Origin: Spirosoma radiotolerans
Lineage (GTDB): Bacteria; Bacteroidota; Bacteroidia; Cytophagales; Spirosomataceae
NCBI RefSeq assembly: GCF_000974425.1
Contig: NZ_CP010429.1
Span: forward strand, 3,410,001-3,474,000
Length of the DNA: 64,000 bases
Direction of reading: 5' to 3'
Positions 51,498 through 60,683 of this stretch are shown here, in pieces; position 1 is the stretch's first letter, and every line of letters starts with the position of its first letter. Both the position numbers and the translations under genes were made by a program. Below the pieces are notes generated by a model, which searched no databases, was not told where the DNA came from, and worked only from the letters and a program-made list of their open reading frames with translations.

Positions 51498-52787
51498 TTA
51501 TTCTTCGGCCAGTTTCTTGACCATTATCTTATCAATTCGGCTCTTATCCATGTCCACAATCTCGAACCGGTATCCATGCCAAACAAATGTTTCGCCCGCC
51601 TGGGGAATGTCTTTCAGGATGTATAAGGCAAATCCGCCCAGTGTATCAAATCCGGTCAACTCACGACGCGTCTGGGCATTGATATTGATCGACAAAGACG
51701 ACAGGAAATCCTCGAAAGGCAATTGCGCATCAATCAGATAACTACCATCTTCGCGCTCCCGTATTTCATAATCGGAATGCACATCGTCGTTGATATCGCC
51801 AACCAGCACATCCAGAATATCGTTTAGCGTGATAATGCCCAACACGCCCCCATACTCATCCACAATAACACCCACATACTGCCTGCGCTCCCGAAACCGT
51901 TCTAAAACCTGGTAAGCCCGGTTATTTTCGGGGATGAACAAGACATCCCGTTTCATGTCGCCCAGATGCAGCAGTTCCGAGTCGAGATCTCTACCCAGAA
52001 AGTCCTTGGTGTAAATCAGACCAACCACTTCATCGACGCCCCCATTGCAGAGCGGATAAACCGAATGTTTGTGCTCCAGAATTCTGGCTTTGTTTTCAAC
52101 CAGATCATCTTCCAGATCCAGGAAAACAATTTCCTGCCGATTCGTCATCAGGGAAGTAATCTTACGGTCGCCCAGTTGAAAAACGTTTTGCACAATTTCC
52201 TGCTCAATTTCTTCAATTGCCCCCCCCGAGGTCCCTTCCTGGATCAGGCTTTTAATTTCTTCTTCGGTGACGGCATTCTCATTCGGCCGGATATTCAATA
52301 CCTTCAGTAATAAATCACTTGAAATGGTCAGTAAGGCAATGAACGGCGATGTTAACCGCGACAGCAAAATCATAGGCGCGGCCATGGTTTTGGCAATACC
52401 TTCCGGATTAGATAAGCCAATTCGTTTGGGTACCAACTCACCAAAAACCAGCGAAAGATAAGTCAGCAGCAGGAGCACCAGGACAACGGCTACGGAGTGC
52501 GCATACGGACGGATAAACTCGATCCGGGCTACGTACTCCTGTACATCAGTCGTCAGTTTGTCACCCGAAAAAATACCAAGCAAAATACCGATCAGGGTGA
52601 TCCCAATTTGAACGGTTGACAGAAACCGGTTGGGTGAGTTGGATAAGTCGAGCGCGACCTGGGCCTGTCGATCTCCGTTCTTGGCAGCTGATTCTAATTT
52701 AGACTTACGAGAGGATACTAAAGCGATTTCTGACATCGAAAACACGCCGTTCAGCAACGTCAGAAGGAAAATAATGAGGAGTTCCAC
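51498..52787 (-). CDS. CorC/HlyC-type membrane protein (DUF21, CBS pair, CorC_HlyC domain)
   Basis: This 429-residue protein has an N-terminal DUF21 region of about four membrane helices (LLIIFLLTLLNGVFSMSEIA, LTYLSLVFGELVPKRIGL). Two CBS units follow (MTNRQEIVFLDLEDDL, MKRDVLFIPENNRAYQVLER), then a C-terminal CorC_HlyC domain (LPFEDFLSSLSI, FALYILKDIPQAGETFVW). Relatives take part in Mg2+/Co2+ efflux. The older haemolysin name is not evidence of toxicity. A matching promoter lies at 52810-52839. Confidence 0.9.
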   Translation of the reverse strand: MELLIIFLLTLLNGVFSMSEIALVSSRKSKLESAAKNGDRQAQVALDLSNSPNRFLSTVQIGITLIGILLGIFSGDKLTTDVQEYVARIEFIRPYAHSVAVVLVLLLLTYLSLVFGELVPKRIGLSNPEGIAKTMAAPMILLSRLTSPFIALLTISSDLLLKVLNIRPNENAVTEEEIKSLIQEGTSGGAIEEIEQEIVQNVFQLGDRKITSLMTNRQEIVFLDLEDDLVENKARILEHKHSVYPLCNGGVDEVVGLIYTKDFLGRDLDSELLHLGDMKRDVLFIPENNRAYQVLERFRERRQYVGVIVDEYGGVLGIITLNDILDVLVGDINDDVHSDYEIREREDGSYLIDAQLPFEDFLSSLSININAQTRRELTGFDTLGGFALYILKDIPQAGETFVWHGYRFEIVDMDKSRIDKIMVKKLAEE

Positions 52788-52809
52788 AAATAGGTTGATT
52801 GGCCTGTTG

Positions 52810-52839
52810 CAAAAATATAGAAATGGAACTGGTTTGCAA
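52810..52839 (-). promoter_or_regulatory. Promoter of the CorC/HlyC-type gene
   Basis: On the minus strand TTG (52837-52839), a 19-base spacer, then TATTTTTG (52810-52817) gives a full Bacteroidota-type promoter. Transcription would start near 52803, about 16 bases before the start codon. Confidence 0.65.
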
Positions 52840-52904
52840 CAGATTCAACCGTGCGACAGACCATCTGTTTTGCTACTTTTACGCTTTGAACTGCAAATTT
52901 TCTG

Positions 52905-53600
52905 ATGATTGTCTTTATTAATGACCGGCCTATTCGGCTCGTTGGCCCCAAAGCCGCTGCTCAATTGACCAATCCAGCGTTGGCAAATCAACCTGAATTC
53001 GTTGACTATGACCAAATAGTCGATGCGCGACTGGAAGCCCTGAAGCCCGACGCCCTGCATGGCCATCTGCTCGTTATTAACGCTACACCGGCCACTGTTA
53101 ATAAACTGCTCACGCTGCTTCAGAAAGCCAACGCGGGCCAACTATTGTCCATTACGCTGGGTTGCCTGGATAAAAAAGACTGCGAAGAGGCCATTAAGAA
53201 ACCGTTCAAGATTATTAAAGCTGCCGGGGGCGTGGTTTTTAAAGGCGATAAAATGTTGCTGATGTTTCGCCGGGGTGTCTGGGATCTCCCTAAAGGCAAG
53301 TTAGATAATGGCGAATCTTCCCGGCAGGGAGCCGCCCGGGAGGTTCAGGAAGAAACCGGCGTTCAGGTATCTGTCAGCGAACGGATCTGCACCACCTGGC
53401 ATACGTACACGCTCAATGGCAGCCGAATCCTAAAACGCACGAAATGGTATCGAATGGCGGTCGTCAATGACAGCCGTATGGCCCCTCAGACCGAAGAAGA
53501 TATTGAAAAGCTCGCCTGGTTTGATCGCCGGGAAACCAAACTGGCGCTTACGAATTCGTTTAGTTCGATTCGATACGTGTTTGATCAGTTAGCGCTATAA
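52905..53600 (+). CDS. NUDIX hydrolase
   Basis: This 231-residue protein has an N-terminal domain of about 100 residues (IVFINDRPIRLVGPKAAAQL) and a C-terminal NUDIX domain. The complete box is GKLDNGESSRQGAAREVQEE followed by TGV, with all catalytic Glu and Arg present. NUDIX enzymes hydrolyse nucleoside diphosphates linked to a moiety X, and the substrate here is unknown. It diverges from the CorC/HlyC-type gene. Confidence 0.88.
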   Translation: MIVFINDRPIRLVGPKAAAQLTNPALANQPEFVDYDQIVDARLEALKPDALHGHLLVINATPATVNKLLTLLQKANAGQLLSITLGCLDKKDCEEAIKKPFKIIKAAGGVVFKGDKMLLMFRRGVWDLPKGKLDNGESSRQGAAREVQEETGVQVSVSERICTTWHTYTLNGSRILKRTKWYRMAVVNDSRMAPQTEEDIEKLAWFDRRETKLALTNSFSSIRYVFDQLAL

Positions 53601-53625
53601 GATGTGGACGGGAATACGTTCCTGT

Positions 53626-54099
53626 TCACTTCGCTTTATCAGGTACCTGTAGTTGATACGGAAGAAACTCGTTTACATCCTGACCGTACCGATGAAGGTC
53701 ACGGATAATACTTGAACTGATGGGCGCCAGATGCGGTGACGTAATCAGAAAAACGGTTTCTACGTCTTCATAAATGTATCTGTTCACCTGCGATATACCG
53801 TTTTCGTATTCGAAATCGGTTGTGTTACGCAACCCCCGCAGCAGGAACTTTGCCCCAATCGCACGGGCTACATTGGCCGTCAGGTCATCATAGCTCATCA
53901 CACGGACGGCGGGCTGGGAGCGGAATGCCCCTTCGATGAGCTCCGTAATCTGCTCAAGCGGAAAGTAGCGCACTTTGTGGGAATTCCGACCGATGCCAAT
54001 CACAACTTCGTCAAATAACTGCAAACCTCGCAGAACAATGTCTTCGTGACCCCTGGTAAATGGGTCGAACGAACCGGGAAAAAGGGCGATACGCTTCAT
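53626..54099 (-). CDS. coaD: Phosphopantetheine adenylyltransferase
   Basis: This 157-residue nucleotidyltransferase makes dephospho-CoA from 4'-phosphopantetheine and ATP in coenzyme A synthesis. The N-terminal motif ALFPGSFDPFTRGHEDIV contains the (T/H)xGH site, and the C-terminal APISSSIIRDLHRYG is the ISSTxxR equivalent. The length is standard. The DUF3822 gene lies 43 bases upstream on the same strand, an arrangement common in Bacteroidota. Confidence 0.95.
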   Translation of the reverse strand: MKRIALFPGSFDPFTRGHEDIVLRGLQLFDEVVIGIGRNSHKVRYFPLEQITELIEGAFRSQPAVRVMSYDDLTANVARAIGAKFLLRGLRNTTDFEYENGISQVNRYIYEDVETVFLITSPHLAPISSSIIRDLHRYGQDVNEFLPYQLQVPDKAK

Positions 54100-54142
54100 A
54101 ATGAATGACTAAATGACTGAGTGGCCGGGTTGATTCGATGAA

Positions 54143-55036
54143 TCACTTATCCACCAGCAGACCTAACCCGTATAAACTCAGATACCGATGATCGGGCAGG
54201 TCAGTAAAGTCGGCAGCTATGGATAAACCTGGTGGCGTTTGCCCAAAGGCCAGGTTGGGCAAAAAACGACTTAACTCCATATAAGACTCAGCGAACGGCG
54301 TAATCTCACCAAACAACGAAACCCGCGTTTGTGTAGGATTCAGTTTCTGCTCATCGAGTACATAGAGAATGTAATAAGTTAGATCCTGCACGTTTTTATA
54401 GCCAAACCGATTGCAGTAGCGCATCTGATGTGCGTGTCGGTAAATGACCGTCACGAACTCATCTTCGAAAAACAAATACAGGTTATCTGGCGTCAGCGCA
54501 TGACGGTCAAGGTCGGCGGTGGCCTGTATCAGCGCACTTACCTGATGAACAAACGTTAGTGGCTGAAGCGGATACATCTCCGAAAAGAAGTCAGCCAAGG
54601 GGTGTTCGAGATTAAAGACGGACAAAAATCCCTCGGATTGATGCGCGAAGGACTGGGCAAATTCATGAGCAGGCAGTGCGCTCCCCCGCATCAGCGCCAG
54701 ATAGCTACCAGCGTATTCTTTTCGAAAAAGCGGAGCGGGTATCAGCGTAAATGAAGGTGAATTTACACCGATACGAATTTCCTGCCAGGGCCCGGCCGAC
54801 AGCACGGGATGTTGGCGAAATACGTCCGGTAAAATGCCTGTCATTGACCGATCACTTAGTAGAGACGAAAATGTGTAATCATTGAGGTAGATACCCAAAC
54901 CCCGCTTATCCTGCACCAGCACCCGGAATCGGTCTCGGCCAACCTCCAGACTTAGTACCGAATTTTCGGTCAGCCGTGGATCGAACGAATCAGAACCAAT
55001 AGAAATAGTGGGTGTAGGGGTCACAGCGATTTGCAC
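54143..55036 (-). CDS. DUF3822 family protein
   Basis: This 297-residue protein begins with a beta-rich segment (NSVLSLEVGRDRFRVLVQDK). It contains YLFFEDEFVTVIYRHAHQMR and CNRFGYKNVQDLTYYILYVL, typical of DUF3822, an actin/ASKHA-like family of unknown function found beside coaD in this phylum. No signal peptide is seen. It probably shares a transcript with coaD. Confidence 0.82.
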   Translation of the reverse strand: MQIAVTPTPTISIGSDSFDPRLTENSVLSLEVGRDRFRVLVQDKRGLGIYLNDYTFSSLLSDRSMTGILPDVFRQHPVLSAGPWQEIRIGVNSPSFTLIPAPLFRKEYAGSYLALMRGSALPAHEFAQSFAHQSEGFLSVFNLEHPLADFFSEMYPLQPLTFVHQVSALIQATADLDRHALTPDNLYLFFEDEFVTVIYRHAHQMRYCNRFGYKNVQDLTYYILYVLDEQKLNPTQTRVSLFGEITPFAESYMELSRFLPNLAFGQTPPGLSIAADFTDLPDHRYLSLYGLGLLVDK

Positions 55037-55112
55037 AATATCGACTAACTAAAGTTTACAAGAAGTTCAATTGATAAACATAGTTAAAACGGGCAACTAT
55101 TTCTCAATGTTT

Positions 55113-55609
55113 TCATTGCAAATAGCCACTTAGTTTAAAAACATCATCGAGCGAGTGGCAATATCGGAACAAGGCATGGACTTCTTCCGGCGGGTAACTT
55201 TTTATTTCATCAAAGCTCATCAATCGAACTTCTTCAATAATTTGCCCATCGAGACTCATTTCCGGATCGACTCCCTGACGAAGCACTCCTCCGGTAACCT
55301 TCACCTCGAAAAACAATTCCATGGCATGAAGGGGCGGCTGCATGAACTCATTCACGAACAACATATCGCCGATTTCGATGACCAGCCCGGTTTCCTCCAT
55401 AAATTCGCGAACAAGGGCTGCGGGGGCTGTTTCACTAAATTGAGCCCCACCTCCTGGGGGCACCAGAACGTATCGGTTGGGCCAATACCCCGATGGCGAA
55501 CCATCAATAACTGGTCACCTTCCCGATATAGGCCGCAAACGCGCAGCCGAAGCCGGTTTCCATACAATTTAAGTACCTCTTCCCGAGGAGTCTCAGCTAC
55601 TTGCGTCAC
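55113..55609 (-). pseudogene. NUDIX hydrolase gene broken by a one-base frameshift
   Basis: Two overlapping frames make one NUDIX protein. The first part (from GTG 55609) reads EEVLKLYGNRLRLRVCGLYR and REGDQLLMVRHRGIGPTDTF. The second begins PPGGGAQFSETAPAALVREF with the NUDIX box MEETGL and runs to 55113. The break is at a five-G run (plus strand 55456-55460). One more base there would restore the family-like FWCPPGGG or FWVPPGGG. Both halves look otherwise undamaged, so it is either a recent mutation, a variable tract or a sequencing error. A TACCTTTG promoter element lies at 55633-55640. Confidence 0.75.
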
Positions 55610-55632
55610 AGTATAATGCGTATTTGGGGACG

Positions 55633-55640
55633 CAAAGGTA
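55633..55640 (-). promoter_or_regulatory. -7 element of the broken NUDIX gene
   Basis: The minus strand reads TACCTTTG, an exact TAnnTTTG match, about 24 bases ahead of the proposed GTG start at 55609. Confidence 0.5.
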
Positions 55641-55717
55641 AGGAAATTAGAATGTATGATGCATGATAGAGAATGTATTTGCCTAACTACATCATACATC
55701 TTATAGCCTGCATCCAA

Positions 55718-56155
55718 TTAATACGGGCTTCCGGATATGTAGCTTTCAAGCGAGTCGATTCGGGTTTTCTGATCGCGGATGATGGCCGTAACCACGTCGT
55801 TGATGGAGATTATACCAATCAGGTTTCCCTTTTCCATAACCGGCAAGTGGCGAATGTGCCGGTCAGACATAATAATCATGCAATCTTCCAATGACTGCTC
55901 GGGCTCAATGGTGATGACATTTGCCGTCATAACATCCGCAATCCGGGTGTCGTCGGAGTGGCGATCTTTCAGGATTACTTTACGGGCATAGTCCCGCTCC
56001 GAAAATATGCCGGTCAATTCGCCATCATCAACAACGAGCAAAGCGCCTATATTTTTGTCGGCCATGACCTTAAGTCCGTCCAGTACCGTTTGATCAGACG
56101 AGACGCTGTAAAGCGCGTTAACAGACTTTCCCTGAAGTATTTGACGTATGTTCAT
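55718..56155 (-). CDS. CBS-domain-pair protein
   Basis: This 145-residue protein consists of two CBS domains (YSVSSDQTVLDGLKVMADKN, IGALLVVDDGELTGIFSERD, VITIEPEQSLEDCMIIMSDR, HIRHLPVMEKGNLIGIISIN). Such stand-alone pairs bind adenine nucleotides and regulate partner proteins. The partner is unknown, and no ligand can be read from the sequence. Confidence 0.9.
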   Translation of the reverse strand: MNIRQILQGKSVNALYSVSSDQTVLDGLKVMADKNIGALLVVDDGELTGIFSERDYARKVILKDRHSDDTRIADVMTANVITIEPEQSLEDCMIIMSDRHIRHLPVMEKGNLIGIISINDVVTAIIRDQKTRIDSLESYISGSPY

Positions 56156-56296
56156 TATGGTAAAGGTTTAGTAGAGGGTGAATATAAGAAAAAGGGTGTA
56201 AGGCCGAAAGTGGGAATAAAAAAAGGATTAAAAAATTAAAAAAACGGTCGTCTTTTTCTCCTTTCCTGTTTCCTCTTTTTTTCGTAAATTAGTTGC

Positions 56297-57787
56297 ATGA
56301 ACGAAACCCAAGCGGCTGCTGATTTGCTGGCCAAACGTTTCCCTTTTAAGCCTACGCCTGGCCAGGAACAATTCTTCGAACAGATTGGCCAGTTCATTAC
56401 TCCTCAGGAAGTTGAACACTATCGCGACTGTTTTTTGCTGCGCGGTTATGCCGGCACCGGAAAAACGACACTCGTTGGCACACTCATAAAAGTACTCCCC
56501 CGATTTGGCTACAAATCAGTGCTGCTGGCGCCCACCGGACGGGCCGCCAAGGTCATGACGAACTACGCCAAGAAATCAGCCCAAACTATTCACCGGAAAA
56601 TCTATCGGCAGGTGGCCGAGCCGGGTTCAGGTAGCCTGGCCTTTCAACGGCAAAAAAATTACCACGAAGACACGCTGTTTATTGTCGATGAAGCTTCGAT
56701 GATTTCGGATGAAGCGGACTTTGGCGGAAAAGGGCTCCTGACGGACCTGATTGATTATGTTTTTGAAAACCCAGGCAACAAGCTTATGCTCGTGGGCGAT
56801 ACGGCTCAGCTCCCCCCCGTTGGCCGCGAACTGAGCCCGGCGCTGGACCGGGGGTTTCTGGCCAGTTCCTTCGACATGACGGTGTATGAACAGGAATTGA
56901 CGGAAGTCATGCGGCAGGACGAAGAATCAGGTATTTTGTACAATGCAACCAGCCTGCGCATGTTATTGGATGGCATTTCCGCTACGCCCAAAGCGGTTGG
57001 GTTTGATGCGCTGCTTACCGATAACCCCGCCCCCTCGCCTACCGATATGCCGCCAATTCAGCTTAATGTCCGATCATTCAATGATATTTATAAAATGCCC
57101 TTGATGAAGCTGGAAGACGGTATCCGGTATGCATATGACAAATATGGGCGTGAGAATACGGCCATCATCTGCCGGTCCAACAAGACAGCAGTGCAGTACA
57201 ATCAATTTGTTCGGCGGATGATTGACCAGTGCGAAGAAGAACTCGACGCGGGTGATATGCTGATGATTGCCCGAAACAATTATACGGTGCTGGACGAAGA
57301 TTCTCCGGCGGGCTTTCTGGCGAATGGGGAGTTTGCTGAAGTGCAGAAAATTCGCAATAAGGAAGAAATGCACGGTTTTCGGTTCGCAACGGTTACGCTG
57401 CGCCTGGTCGATTATGAAGAGCAACCTGATTTTGATGCAAAAATTATGCTCGACACGCTCCATACACCGGTGCCCTCGTTAGCAGCCGACCAGTACAAGG
57501 CCTTGTATGAAAGTGTGGCAAAAGATTATTTTTATATTAAGAGTAAAAAGGAGCGATCCGAAGCGATCCGACGCGACCCCTATTTAAACGCGCTTCAAGT
57601 TAAGTTTGCCTATGCGCTCACGTGCCATAAAGCGCAGGGTGGTCAATGGAGCGCTGTCTTTGTGGATCAGGGATTTTTACCCGAAGGCCAGGTAAACGAC
57701 GAATTTGTGCGTTGGCTGTATACCGCCCTGACGCGCGCGACAGATGAAGCCTTTCTGATGAATTTCAATCCGCAGTTTTTTAACTAG
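56297..57787 (+). CDS. RecD-like superfamily 1 helicase/ATPase
   Basis: This 496-residue AAA/UvrD-like helicase has Walker A RGYAGTGKTTLVG near residue 52 and motif LLAPTGRAAKVM. Walker B lies in LFIVDEASMISDE near 137, with MLVGDTAQLPPVG after it. The C-terminal UvrD_C_2 signature is FAYALTCHKAQGGQWSAVFV, then WLYTALTRATDEAFL. It resembles stand-alone RecD2-like helicases without the long N-terminal domain. It probably acts on DNA ends or forks. A 27-base inverted repeat follows its stop codon. Confidence 0.88.
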   Translation: MNETQAAADLLAKRFPFKPTPGQEQFFEQIGQFITPQEVEHYRDCFLLRGYAGTGKTTLVGTLIKVLPRFGYKSVLLAPTGRAAKVMTNYAKKSAQTIHRKIYRQVAEPGSGSLAFQRQKNYHEDTLFIVDEASMISDEADFGGKGLLTDLIDYVFENPGNKLMLVGDTAQLPPVGRELSPALDRGFLASSFDMTVYEQELTEVMRQDEESGILYNATSLRMLLDGISATPKAVGFDALLTDNPAPSPTDMPPIQLNVRSFNDIYKMPLMKLEDGIRYAYDKYGRENTAIICRSNKTAVQYNQFVRRMIDQCEEELDAGDMLMIARNNYTVLDEDSPAGFLANGEFAEVQKIRNKEEMHGFRFATVTLRLVDYEEQPDFDAKIMLDTLHTPVPSLAADQYKALYESVAKDYFYIKSKKERSEAIRRDPYLNALQVKFAYALTCHKAQGGQWSAVFVDQGFLPEGQVNDEFVRWLYTALTRATDEAFLMNFNPQFFN

Positions 57788-57794
57788 TTTACGG

Positions 57795-57887
57795 TTTTTG
57801 GGTTTACAGTTTGTGGTTTGTGGTTGGTTGATGCGTAAGCTACCTTTGCAACAGCCACCTACAAACCACAAACTGTAAACCCAAAAA
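57795..57887. repeat. 27-base perfect inverted repeat enclosing a promoter
   Basis: Arms 57795-57821 and 57861-57887 are perfectly complementary with a 39-base loop. The left arm begins 8 bases after the helicase stop, and the right arm ends 2 bases before the DUF4126 ATG. The loop contains a TACCTTTG promoter element. A read-through transcript would fold the DUF4126 ribosome-binding region into the stem, whereas a transcript from the internal promoter would not. Confidence 0.85.
57817..57848 (+). promoter_or_regulatory. Promoter of the DUF4126 gene
   Basis: TTTG (57817-57820), a 20-base spacer and TACCTTTG (57841-57848) form a good Bacteroidota promoter. The start site should fall near 57855, before the right arm of the inverted repeat. 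Confidence 0.65.
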
Positions 57888-57889
57888 AT

Positions 57890-58525
57890 ATGTCCCTCGA
57901 ATGGATTATGAGTGCCTGCATTGGCGTTGGCCTGGCTGCCTGCTGTGGGTTTCGGGTGTTTGTGCCACTGTTGATTGCCAGCGCAGCGACAAAGCTGGGT
58001 CTGATTGGCCCAATGACTGGTTTTGAGTGGCTAGCTGGCTGGCCGGCTCTATTGGGGCTCACGGTGGCCACGGTCTTTGAGGTTGGCGCTTATTACATTC
58101 CCTGGCTTGACAATCTGCTCGATACCATTGCTACACCAGCGTCTATCATTGCGGGCACCTTACTCAGTACTTCTTTTCTACACATTGATAACCCCGTGAT
58201 TCAGTGGGGGCTTGGGCTGATGCTTGGCGGAAGCTCGGCCGGAATTGTTCAGGCGGGAACCAGTTTACTACGGCTCGGTTCAACGGCGACTACCGGTGGG
58301 ACCGCGAATCCGGTCGTGGCTACGGGCGAAAACGTAGCCTCGTTTGGGTTGTCCGTGTTTACGATTTTTTTACCCCTCGTGGCTGTGGTTATCATCGCAC
58401 TCATCCTGATTTTCATTGTTGGCCGCCTGATTTCCCGGCGTAAAGTTTGGTTTACCCGAGCCTCCAGCAAACAGGCAGGCGGCCCCATTAGCCAGATACC
58501 TCGGAGCAACAATGGCCGGATGTAA
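57890..58525 (+). CDS. DUF4126 membrane protein
   Basis: This 211-residue membrane protein has about four or five hydrophobic helices. ACIGVGLAACCGFRVFVPLL at the start and WLDNLLDTIATPASIIAGTL in the middle are characteristic of DUF4126. The GGSSAGIVQAGTSLLRLGST region follows. The function of the family is not known. It is preceded by its own promoter inside an inverted repeat. Confidence 0.85.
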   Translation: MSLEWIMSACIGVGLAACCGFRVFVPLLIASAATKLGLIGPMTGFEWLAGWPALLGLTVATVFEVGAYYIPWLDNLLDTIATPASIIAGTLLSTSFLHIDNPVIQWGLGLMLGGSSAGIVQAGTSLLRLGSTATTGGTANPVVATGENVASFGLSVFTIFLPLVAVVIIALILIFIVGRLISRRKVWFTRASSKQAGGPISQIPRSNNGRM

Positions 58526-58529
58526 ACAA

Positions 58530-58609
58530 AACCGGGATTTTTATGATTTGAATGATCGGCCTGATTTTGATAAATCATAGGTCGTCATCCAAACATAAAA
58601 ATCCCGGTT
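58530..58609. terminator. Long-loop hairpin between DUF4126 and htpG
   Basis: Arms 58530-58545 and 58594-58609 are perfect over 16 bases and include A5/T5 tracts and CCGGG. A further short internal match (TGATTT/AAATCA) extends the stem. It lies between two convergent stop codons. Confidence 0.7.
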
Positions 58610-58677
58610 CAGATTCAAGGTGGTCAGCCATCACATGAATCACAAAAATTCCGGTGTGGCTACCTGTGTGGTCAGAA

Positions 58678-60507
58678 CTACAAAGTAGCCACCGTACGCT
58701 TCACAAAGGCCGTCAAATCAGCACCTGTAAGCATATTTTGCGAAAGCAGTGCCAAATCATAGACTTGTTTAACCAGGGCTTTCTGTGCATCAACGTCCGT
58801 TTCAGCCAGAATTTTGCCGATCAATGGATGATTCGCATTAACGACCACATTGTGCGTCATCGGGAAATTGCCGTAGAAGGACTGCTCGCCCGAAAGCGCC
58901 GACATGTCCTTCATCCGGCGCATGAACTCCGGTAATGTAATCGTAACAGGCAGCTCATCGGTTGGCTGGGCTTCTATGCTGACGTTGAGCATTTTATTGT
59001 CCAGCACTTGGTCGAACACTTCTTTCAATTTTGTCTTGTCCGCTTCTGACAAAACGCTTTCGTTATTCAGCCCCTTGTCGATCAGTTTGTCAAGCGTATC
59101 GGCATCTACCCGCTGGAAGTTGACCTTTTCAAGCTTTTGTTCCAGGGCGTTGATGAAGTGGGCATCAATAACGTTGTCCATCAGCAGGACATCGTATCCA
59201 CGCCGACGGGCCGATTCGATGTACGCATCCTGCTGTTTACGATCTGAGGTGTAGAGCAGCACCAGCGTCTCGTTTTTGTCGGTCTGGTTCGCCTGCACTT
59301 TCTCGCGGTACTCATCCAACGTGGCAAACGCACCGTCTGTATTTTTAAGCAGAACAAAGTTCTTGGCTTTCTCCCAGAACTTGTCGTCGCTCAAAATGCC
59401 GTATTTGATAAACAGGCCAATGTCGTCGAACTTCTCTTCGAACGACTTCCGATCAGCATTAAACAAGTCGTTTAACTTGTCAGCTACCTTACGGGTAATA
59501 TAGCCGTTAATTTTCTTAACGTTAGTATCCGACTGCAGGAAGCTGCGCGACACGTTAAGTGGGATATCCGGCGAGTCGATCACGCCATGCAGCATCATCA
59601 GGAAGTCAGGCACAACGTCCTTCACCTCGTCGGTGATAAACACCTGGCGGCTATAAAGCTGAATTTTCTCGCGCTGGAACCGCAGTTCGTTTTTAATCCG
59701 GGGGAAATAGAGAATACCGGTCAGGTTGAACGGATAGTCGACATTCAGGTGAATCCAGAATAACGGCTCCTCGCTCATTGGGTACAACTCCCGGTAGAAG
59801 TTCTTGTAGTCTTCATCGGTCAGGTCCGAAGGCGATTTCGTCCAGATCGGAGTTGTATTATTTACAACCTTTCCGTCGAACTCGACGGGCACGGGCAAGA
59901 AACGGGCATATTTATCCAGAATGCCCTGCAGGCGACCTTTATTCAGAAACTCTTCCGAATCTGAAGCGATGTGCAGAACAATATCCGTTCCACGCTCAGC
60001 CCGTTCGGCAGGTGCTAATTCAAACTCCGTCGAGCCATCACAGGTCCAGCGTACGGCTTCTGAACCGTCGCGGTATGATTTTGTGATAATATCGACCGTC
60101 TCAGCCACCATAAATGCCGAGTAGAACCCTAAGCCAAAATGACCGATAATCTGGCCTTTGTCATCGGTTTTGTCTTTGTATTTTTCCAGAAAATCTGTCG
60201 CGCCGGAGAACGCAATCTGGTTGATGTACTTCTTGATTTCATCGGCCGTCATACCGAGCCCATTGTCACTAATGGTGATCGTTTTAGCCTCTTCGTCGAG
60301 CGACACGGTAACCTTCAAATCCCCCAGCTCACCTCCGAACTCACCAAATGAGGCCAATTGACGCAATTTTTGGGTAGCATCTACGGCGTTTGATACCAAT
60401 TCCCGCAGGAAAATCTCGTGGTCCGAGTAAAGGAATTTTTTAATGATGGGAAAGATATTCTCGGTGTGAATCGAAATCTGGCCCTTTTCGTTTTGTACTG
60501 CTTCCAT
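58678..60507 (-). CDS. htpG: Hsp90-type chaperone HtpG
   Basis: This 609-residue ATP-dependent chaperone has the GHKL ATP site (LFLRELVSNAVDATQKLR, ITISDNGLGMTADEIKKYIN, IGHFGLGFYSAFMVAETVDI). The middle domain follows (LYSRQVFITDEVKDVVPDF, SPDIPLNVSRSFLQSD), then a C-terminal dimerisation domain. Length is typical for HtpG in this phylum. It acts in the cytoplasm during heat and other stress. It appears monocistronic. Confidence 0.97.
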   Translation of the reverse strand: MEAVQNEKGQISIHTENIFPIIKKFLYSDHEIFLRELVSNAVDATQKLRQLASFGEFGGELGDLKVTVSLDEEAKTITISDNGLGMTADEIKKYINQIAFSGATDFLEKYKDKTDDKGQIIGHFGLGFYSAFMVAETVDIITKSYRDGSEAVRWTCDGSTEFELAPAERAERGTDIVLHIASDSEEFLNKGRLQGILDKYARFLPVPVEFDGKVVNNTTPIWTKSPSDLTDEDYKNFYRELYPMSEEPLFWIHLNVDYPFNLTGILYFPRIKNELRFQREKIQLYSRQVFITDEVKDVVPDFLMMLHGVIDSPDIPLNVSRSFLQSDTNVKKINGYITRKVADKLNDLFNADRKSFEEKFDDIGLFIKYGILSDDKFWEKAKNFVLLKNTDGAFATLDEYREKVQANQTDKNETLVLLYTSDRKQQDAYIESARRRGYDVLLMDNVIDAHFINALEQKLEKVNFQRVDADTLDKLIDKGLNNESVLSEADKTKLKEVFDQVLDNKMLNVSIEAQPTDELPVTITLPEFMRRMKDMSALSGEQSFYGNFPMTHNVVVNANHPLIGKILAETDVDAQKALVKQVYDLALLSQNMLTGADLTAFVKRTVATL

Positions 60508-60683
60508 AATTTAGTCAGAATGAGATTATGAATCTGTTCAGGCGACGTCAAATCCTGTTCCACCCTATTCATTTATGACACATTGACAGAGTCATTCGTG
60601 ACAAAAGAAGAAATTGACGATTTAGCCACCCTAATCGCTTTTCTGGACGAACAGCTCGTAGAAATCGGTTGTTATACCTGCGT

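Noticed and set aside
51498..52787. Haemolysin toxin
   Set aside because: The domain order DUF21, CBS pair and CorC_HlyC indicates a metal-efflux-type membrane protein. The haemolysin name is historical.
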